From: Pusillimonas sp035515275
Lineage (GTDB): Bacteria > Pseudomonadota > Gammaproteobacteria > Burkholderiales > Burkholderiaceae_B
DNA: 20,136 bases
Direction: 5' to 3'
Assembly: GCF_035515275.1 (NCBI RefSeq)
Contig: NZ_DATJBQ010000098.1
Coordinates: forward strand, 1-20,136
Shown here: in pieces, positions 16,357 to 20,136 of the stretch
How the letters are laid out: every line of letters begins with the position of its first letter
Position numbering within the stretch: position 1 is the first letter of the stretch
Notes under the pieces: model-generated
What the model was told of the DNA's origin: nothing
The model's input: the letters and a program-made list of their open reading frames with translations, nothing else
Database searches by the model: none
Position numbers and translations under genes: made by a program

Positions 16357-16428
16357 TGCTGGGCAGCCACGTGTTTTATTTTGATTAATATTGATACAGG
16401 AGGGTCGCATGCATGCTACTGCCCAGCA
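16357..16428. repeat. 10-base inverted repeat around the gspG/gspC divergence
   Basis: TGCTGGGCAG (16357-16366) and CTGCCCAGCA (16419-16428) are perfect inverted copies separated by 52 AT-rich bases. Inside lie the Shine-Dalgarno sequence AGGAGGG and the palindrome GCATGCATGC (16407-16416). It could be a looped operator or an RNA stem that controls the small reading frame before gspC. Confidence 0.5.
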
Positions 16429-16621
16429 ATCCATGCAGTCAATGCCGGTTACCCAATTCTTTACAAACTCGTCATCCTGTTTGCCCACACTCAGGGTTTT
16501 TGCAGGAGCCGGTCCGTTGCCCTGCGAAGACACCGCAGCTGCAAGTGAGTGCGTTGCGCAGTTTTTTAAGGCATTATTGCCAGGCCTCTTGCCTTGCATC
16601 TCCACTTACCAAACTTGCTAA
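16409..16621 (+). CDS. Possible small cysteine-rich protein preceding gspC
   Basis: A 70-residue reading frame (MHATAQQSMQ..., five cysteines) that I do not recognise. Its ATG is preceded by AGGAGGG at 16398-16404, the best ribosome site in the window, and its stop overlaps the gspC start as TAATG, so it could drive gspC translation. Against it: third-position GC is clearly lower than in the neighbours, there is no membrane segment or known motif, and an 88-codon frame overlaps on the other strand (16339-16605). It may be a leader peptide rather than a functional protein. Confidence 0.35.
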   Translation: MHATAQQSMQSMPVTQFFTNSSSCLPTLRVFAGAGPLPCEDTAAASECVAQFFKALLPGLLPCISTYQTC

Positions 16622-17082
16622 TGCTCGCACACAAAGTTGCGCTGCCCCCTTGGCTGGGTGCCCGCGCCCCCCGTACCGTTCAGGCTCTGGCCATATTGCT
16701 GACAATGGCCGGCATTGGTGTGTGGAGTTCCATACTGCTGGCGCCCCGTCCCACGGCTGCTCCCCCCGTATTGGCTATCGAGCCCCCGTCGGGCCAGGAC
16801 ATTTCTCCAATATCCAATTGGTTTGGTGGCGGCAGCGCGCGAGTACGTATTGCGGTCGTAGGCTTGATCTCATCGGGCCGGCAAGGCAGCGCCCTGCTCG
16901 CGATAAACGGTCAGGCGCCGGCGTCCTATCGCGTCGGCCAAGCCCTGGCGCAGGGCGTCACGCTCGCATCGGTCAATGCCCTTGGGGTTTCCATTGATCA
17001 AGACGGCATTATCGAAGAGGTTTTCGTCCAGCATGCCGGGCCGCCCGTTCAGGGCTTCGTGCCTGTTTCGTCGGCACCCTGA
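16621..17082 (+). CDS. gspC: Type II secretion protein GspC, short form without PDZ domain
   Basis: A 153-residue inner-membrane protein linking the platform to the secretin. It has a short cytoplasmic N-terminus, a membrane segment at about 20-40, a Pro/Ala linker and the homology region (HR, about 62-135: SNWFGG, VVGLISSGRQGSALLAINGQAP, YRVGQALAQGVTLASVNALGVSI). It then stops, so the PDZ or coiled-coil domain found in many GspC proteins is missing. The ATG at 16621 overlaps the stop of the preceding small frame (TAATG) and has no ribosome site of its own; a TTG at 16594 is an alternative. It is divergent from gspG and convergent with gspO. Confidence 0.88.
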   Translation: MLAHKVALPPWLGARAPRTVQALAILLTMAGIGVWSSILLAPRPTAAPPVLAIEPPSGQDISPISNWFGGGSARVRIAVVGLISSGRQGSALLAINGQAPASYRVGQALAQGVTLASVNALGVSIDQDGIIEEVFVQHAGPPVQGFVPVSSAP

Positions 17083-17102
17083 CCCAGCCCCCCGCAAGGC
17101 GC

Positions 17103-17771
17103 TTAGAGTCGCAATAGCGCCACGATGCCCGCCACCGCCAGATAAGGACCGTAGCTGAATGGCTCGCCTGCTTTCAGGCGCCCCAGCAGCCTGGATATCA
17201 GTGCGCCGCACAGGGCAAGCAGCGATGCGGCGAGCACAATCGTCGGCAATGCACTCCAGCCCAACCAGGCCCCCAACGCGGCCAGCAGCTTGAAGTCGCC
17301 GTTGCCCATGCCCCGGCGCCCCGTCAACAGCAGGAATGCCCCACACAAGCACCACAGGGCCAGATAGCCGGCAACGGCGCCCACCACTGCGTCGGGCAGT
17401 GGTGAAAAGGTGTGCTGCAAATTGACCAGCAGCCCCAGCCACAACAAGGGCAGGGTCAGCAGGTCGGGCAGATACCCCGTTTCGGCATCGATCCAGGCCA
17501 GGGCCAGCAGTGTTGTCACAAAAACAATGGAAACCGCTGCGGCGGGCGTGGCGCCGAACCGCCAAACGCATGTTCCGCCAAGCAGTGCGCCGGCGATGAA
17601 AAAGACCACACGGTAGCGTCGATGCGCTGTTGGTGGTTCGTTCGGGATCCGGTCATCGAGCGTGCGTGGCAGGAGGTAGGCGGCGCGACTGAGGGGAGCG
17701 GACAGCAAAACGGCGAAGATGAGCGCTGCCAGCACGGTCCAGGGGGTTCCGATATTCCAGATGGTCCACAT
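17103..17771 (-). CDS. gspO: Prepilin peptidase GspO, short form lacking the cysteine/methylase domain
   Basis: A 222-residue polytopic aspartic protease of family A24 that cleaves the leaders of GspG-K. The catalytic aspartates are Asp95 in WIDAETGYLPD and Asp159 in GMGNGDFKLLAALGAWLG. The N-terminal cytoplasmic loop (LPRTLDDRIPNEPP, then basic) is very short and lacks the paired CxxC motifs and methyltransferase part of PilD-like enzymes, which are usually 260-290 residues. It converges on gspC with a 20-bp gap. The ATG at 17769-17771 has GGAG upstream. Possibly dedicated to this secretion system, with N-methylation done elsewhere or not at all. Confidence 0.93.
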   Translation of the reverse strand: MWTIWNIGTPWTVLAALIFAVLLSAPLSRAAYLLPRTLDDRIPNEPPTAHRRYRVVFFIAGALLGGTCVWRFGATPAAAVSIVFVTTLLALAWIDAETGYLPDLLTLPLLWLGLLVNLQHTFSPLPDAVVGAVAGYLALWCLCGAFLLLTGRRGMGNGDFKLLAALGAWLGWSALPTIVLAASLLALCGALISRLLGRLKAGEPFSYGPYLAVAGIVALLRL

Positions 17772-17937
17772 GTCGCCGGCTCCGTGCGTGACGTAAGTAA
17801 AAATTCAACTAAGTGCTACAAAAAAATCTGTTACGATTTTTATCGAGACTTTTAGCGATCTGATGAATCCCGCGCGCTGTATCCGCACGCAAAATTTAAA
17901 AATGCAAACTTGAACGGCAGAAGGGTTCATTGAATTT

Positions 17938-17957
17938 GCCCGTATTTTGACACGGGC
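17938..17957. repeat. Inverted repeat upstream of the sulfatase remnant
   Basis: GCCCGT and ACGGGC flank an 8-base centre, 24 bases before the TTG start of the sulfatase remnant. Operator or leader hairpin is possible. The rest of the 210-bp gap (17772-17981) is AT-rich with no promoter I can call with confidence. Confidence 0.3.
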
Positions 17958-17981
17958 CCCTGCTGCTAACTGGAGAATACC

Positions 17982-18454
17982 TTGAACAAGAAAATTCCAG
18001 TCGCATTGGCAGCAATCTTGTCCTTGCTGACGCTTGGCGCCTGCGACGGCAGCAAGGTGGTTTCCAGCAACCCGACGCCTCCCAATATTTTATTTATCGT
18101 TCTGGATGACCTGGGAGTGGATCAATTGCCGGTGTTCGGCTACGGAGGGGCGACACCCGCCACTACACCCGCCATCGACGCCATCGCTCGGGCCGGTGTC
18201 CGGTTTCGCAATGCCTGGTCGATGCCGACCTGCAAAACCTGGTGGGTAGCCGAACCGATTGTCCGGGCGACGGCAATATCGACGGCGTGGTTGACGAGAT
18301 TGATCTAGATAACTGGCAGCGTTTCAGCATGCAAAACGGCGGGAAATCAAGTTGGTACGACTTCAACCACGACGGCCTGACAGACGCCGTCGACCTGGCG
18401 ATTATCCGTCAGAACCTGGGGAAAGATTGTCGGGCGGCGCAGGCGCGTCCTTGA
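17982..18454 (+). pseudogene. Sulfatase lipoprotein gene with large internal deletion and frameshift
   Basis: The first 84 codons encode the N-terminus of an exported sulfatase. There is a lipoprotein signal MNKKIPVALAAILSLLTLGAC with Asp at +2, then the metal-binding NILFIVLDDLGVDQLPVFGYGG and the approach to the active site, SMPTC. At that catalytic Cys (codon 18231-18233) the frame changes to KTWW and ends at 18308. From about 18224 another frame (ADLQNLVGSRTDCPGDGN onward) encodes a typical C-terminal end: a dockerin-like module with two calcium loops, DGNIDGVVDEID and DFNHDGLTDAVD, ending at 18454. The C-x-P-x-R motif and the whole middle, more than a kilobase in intact relatives, are gone. 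The start is a TTG with TGGAGA before it. A short functional product is very unlikely. Confidence 0.85.
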
Positions 18455-19565
18455 CCAGACGGAACCCAACATGCGACATGGGACTGTACGGGTCGGAGCC
18501 GCGGCGCGCACTGGGCCGGTAAGACAGGCAATAGTCTTCATTGCAAAGAAACGAGCCTCCGCGTATGACCCGTTTGGGCGCCTCTGCCGGAACGCCCGGC
18601 TCTGAAGGGTCGTATGACACCGCAGGACCGGTCGGGTTGATCAGCGGCTTGTCGTCGGCAAGCTTGGCCTGTCTGCTGAAATACTCGGCGTCGTACCAGT
18701 CTGCCACCCATTGCCAGGCGTTCCCGGTCATGTCGTACAAGCCGTAGCCATTGGGCGGAAAGGTCTTGGCGGGCAATGTGCCCTCGGCACCGCCCGCCTT
18801 GGGGCTGACGACCGGGAAGCTGCGCTGCCTGGTGTCCCAATAGTTGGCCATGGGCTTGCCATCGGGCATCAGTTCGTCGCCCCACACGTAGGTGGCTTGC
18901 TCCAGCCCCCCGCGAGCGGCGTACTCCCATTCGGCTTCGGTAGGCAGGCGCTTGCCCACCCATTCGGCATAGGCCTGCACGTCTTCATAGCTGACCTGGA
19001 CAACCGGGTGGTCACCCTTATCGGCAATATCGCTGGCCGGGCCCAGGGGCCGACGCCAATCCGCGCCGGGTACATAGCGCCACCATTGCGAATAGTCGTC
19101 AAGGTGCACCGGGCCCGAAGTGCCCACAAACACCATGGCGCCCGGCACCAGTACGTCGTCGGGTGGGCGGGGTATGCCGGGAGGCAATTGCACACGTATG
19201 GTTTCCCAGTCGGGTTTGCGCTCGGCAGTGGTGATGTAGCCCGTCTGTTCGACAAAGCGGGCGAAGTCGTCGTTGGTGACATGGGCCACGTCCATCCAGA
19301 AGCCCCCCACCCTTACCTTATGCGCCGGGCGCTCATTGGCCTGGGCCAGCTTACTGTCACTGCCCATCAGAAAGGTACCTGCAGGCACCCAAACCATGTC
19401 CTTGGAGGCAATGACGCCGTCGCCGTGCACGACCCTGGATGATGCCTGCGTGCTTGAATTGCTGCCGCGCCAGGCCAGTGCAGCCACAACCGCCAGAAGG
19501 CCCAGCGCGAGGCCGCCTGCCAGCGGCCATTTGTTGCGCGCCGTCTTTTCTTTAATAGAGGGCAT
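18402..19565 (-). CDS. Formylglycine-generating enzyme (sulfatase-modifying factor), membrane-anchored
   Basis: A 387-residue SUMF1/FGE-family protein that converts the active-site cysteine of sulfatases to formylglycine using O2 and copper. An N-terminal membrane segment (about 13-32, after a basic start) suggests it faces the periplasm. The FGE-sulfatase domain spans 55-372: VWVPAGTFLMGSD, HPVVQVSYEDVQAYAEWVGKRLPTEAEWEYAARGG, LYDMTGNAWQWVADWY and RVIRGGSFLCNEDYC. Cys341 and Cys346 match the catalytic pair of true FGEs, unlike many paralogues. I chose the ATG at 19563-19565, which overlaps the upstream sulfatase end by 14 bases; no ribosome site is visible, so translation is probably coupled. 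The last 15 residues are encoded by DNA overlapping the sulfatase remnant on the other strand. Confidence 0.92.
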   Translation of the reverse strand: MPSIKEKTARNKWPLAGGLALGLLAVVAALAWRGSNSSTQASSRVVHGDGVIASKDMVWVPAGTFLMGSDSKLAQANERPAHKVRVGGFWMDVAHVTNDDFARFVEQTGYITTAERKPDWETIRVQLPPGIPRPPDDVLVPGAMVFVGTSGPVHLDDYSQWWRYVPGADWRRPLGPASDIADKGDHPVVQVSYEDVQAYAEWVGKRLPTEAEWEYAARGGLEQATYVWGDELMPDGKPMANYWDTRQRSFPVVSPKAGGAEGTLPAKTFPPNGYGLYDMTGNAWQWVADWYDAEYFSRQAKLADDKPLINPTGPAVSYDPSEPGVPAEAPKRVIRGGSFLCNEDYCLSYRPSARRGSDPYSPMSHVGFRLVKDAPAPPDNLSPGSDG

Positions 19566-20136
19566 AAGTACGCTGGCAAGGGCCCTGATGGGATTGAATG
19601 ACCGCCCCGTCTGCAGCGTCTGTCTTGCCGTCCCGGGGCGTGGCGGTTCCAGTAACGAAATCGTATACGCTTGACAAGCCCCAGTCGCGGGCGATGCGAG
19701 CCCAATGATCAAGGTCTTGCGAGTCGACTACGCCGTCCATGTTGCCGTCGCCGGGGCATTCGGGGTTCGAGGCCAGGATGCGGTCGAGTTTTTGGCTAAG
19801 GTCGTCGTACACGGCTTTAATCTGCGCGTTCGCCGGCGGCAGCAAACTTTTGCCGTCTTTATCGAGCAATGGTGTAGGTGCAGCTTGATTGACCTCGAAC
19901 AGTTCTTCGGTTTTCAGCGTCACGAAATTGCCGTCCACGTAATCTTCGCTGACGTTGCGCACCAGCTTATAGCGCTCGTTGCGCACCGCTACGGAAGACT
20001 CCGGAATGAGATTTAACTTGTCCTGACGCGGACTGGCGTTGTAACGCGCTTCATTGACGTCGGCGCAGCTCTTGTAGCCGACTCTACTATTATCGATGAC
20101 CGAGCTATCGGTGTAGCCGGCCCCCCACCATACGCC
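19552..20136 (-). CDS. Sulfatase with C-terminal dockerin-like module (5' part beyond window)
   Basis: The visible 194 C-terminal residues begin GVWWGAGYTDSS and show the usual sulfatase end (VAVRNERYKLVRN, then FVTLKTEELFEV). This is followed by a helical linker and a module starting ECPGDGNMDGVVDSQDLDHW. The first calcium loop (DGNMDGVVDSQD) is complete. The second (RDGKTDAADG) is preceded by an extra TGTATP stretch and lacks the first ligands. The module is paralogous to the end of the remnant at 17982-18454. Sulfatases hydrolyse sulfate esters or phosphonate analogues; the substrate is unknown. The catalytic region and signal peptide lie outside. The FGE gene overlaps its 3' end, so enzyme and maturase are made together. 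Confidence 0.85.
   Translation of the reverse strand, partial: GVWWGAGYTDSSVIDNSRVGYKSCADVNEARYNASPRQDKLNLIPESSVAVRNERYKLVRNVSEDYVDGNFVTLKTEELFEVNQAAPTPLLDKDGKSLLPPANAQIKAVYDDLSQKLDRILASNPECPGDGNMDGVVDSQDLDHWARIARDWGLSSVYDFVTGTATPRDGKTDAADGAVIQSHQGPCQRTYALY

Noticed and set aside
16339..16605. An 88-codon minus-strand frame ending 5 bases before the gspG start
   Set aside because: No recognisable motif and it competes with the opposite small frame; its best start has only a weak ribosome site (GTGGAG). It cannot be excluded, but support is weaker.
17772..18454. Insertion sequence or phage remnant as cause of the sulfatase deletion
   Set aside because: No terminal inverted repeats, target duplications or transposase fragments are visible; a simple deletion explains the junction.
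18538..18963. A 141-codon minus-strand frame inside the FGE gene
   Set aside because: Alternate-frame shadow of the conserved FGE domain.
1..20136. CRISPR arrays, tRNA or rRNA genes, riboswitches
   Set aside because: No regularly spaced repeats, tRNA-like cloverleaf or rRNA sequence was seen on reading. In particular no cobalamin-riboswitch-like leader was recognised before the adenosyltransferase gene, though this was by eye only.

Overview
The window suggests a GC-rich betaproteobacterium. Gene content and protein style fit Alcaligenaceae (Bordetella, Achromobacter or Pusillimonas relatives), but this is inferred from gene families only, because no rRNA or other taxonomic marker is present. 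I see no tRNA, CRISPR array, intact insertion sequence or phage gene. Coding density is very high, and no gene-free stretch exceeds about 300 bases.

Region 1 (1-2896) is a small aromatic or heteroaromatic catabolic cluster. Four genes lie head to tail on the minus strand: a LigA-type small subunit, a LigB-type class III extradiol dioxygenase, an isochorismatase-fold cysteine hydrolase, and a protein resembling the carboxymuconolactone decarboxylase family that runs off the left edge. A GntR/FCD regulator is divergent from them. The shared 112-bp gap holds back-to-back promoters and repeated operator-like sequences.

Region 2 (2897-5782) holds three unrelated housekeeping or stress genes: a monofunctional haem catalase (minus, with a clear promoter and terminator), a PduO-type ATP:cob(I)alamin adenosyltransferase (plus), and a small cupin (minus, with a strong terminator).

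Region 3 (5906-17771) is an apparently complete type II secretion system (T2SS). gspG-H-I-J-K-L-M-N-D-E-F form one tightly packed minus-strand operon in which most junctions are ATGA overlaps. A short PDZ-less gspC diverges from gspG, and gspO (prepilin peptidase, short form) converges on gspC. The secretin has a lipobox and no separate pilotin is seen, so it may be a self-piloting liposecretin as in the Pseudomonas Hxc system. A possible small gene with a perfect Shine-Dalgarno sequence ends exactly on the gspC start codon.

Region 4 (17982-20136) is a sulfatase locus next to the secretion genes. It contains the 3' part of a sulfatase with a C-terminal dockerin-like calcium-binding module, a membrane-anchored formylglycine-generating enzyme translationally coupled to it, and a decayed second sulfatase that lost its middle part exactly from the catalytic cysteine onwards. 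The decayed copy begins with a lipoprotein signal with Asp at +2, as in pullulanase, the classical T2SS lipoprotein substrate. The most interesting hypothesis here is that region 3 exports the lipidated, dockerin-tagged sulfatases matured by the region 4 enzyme.
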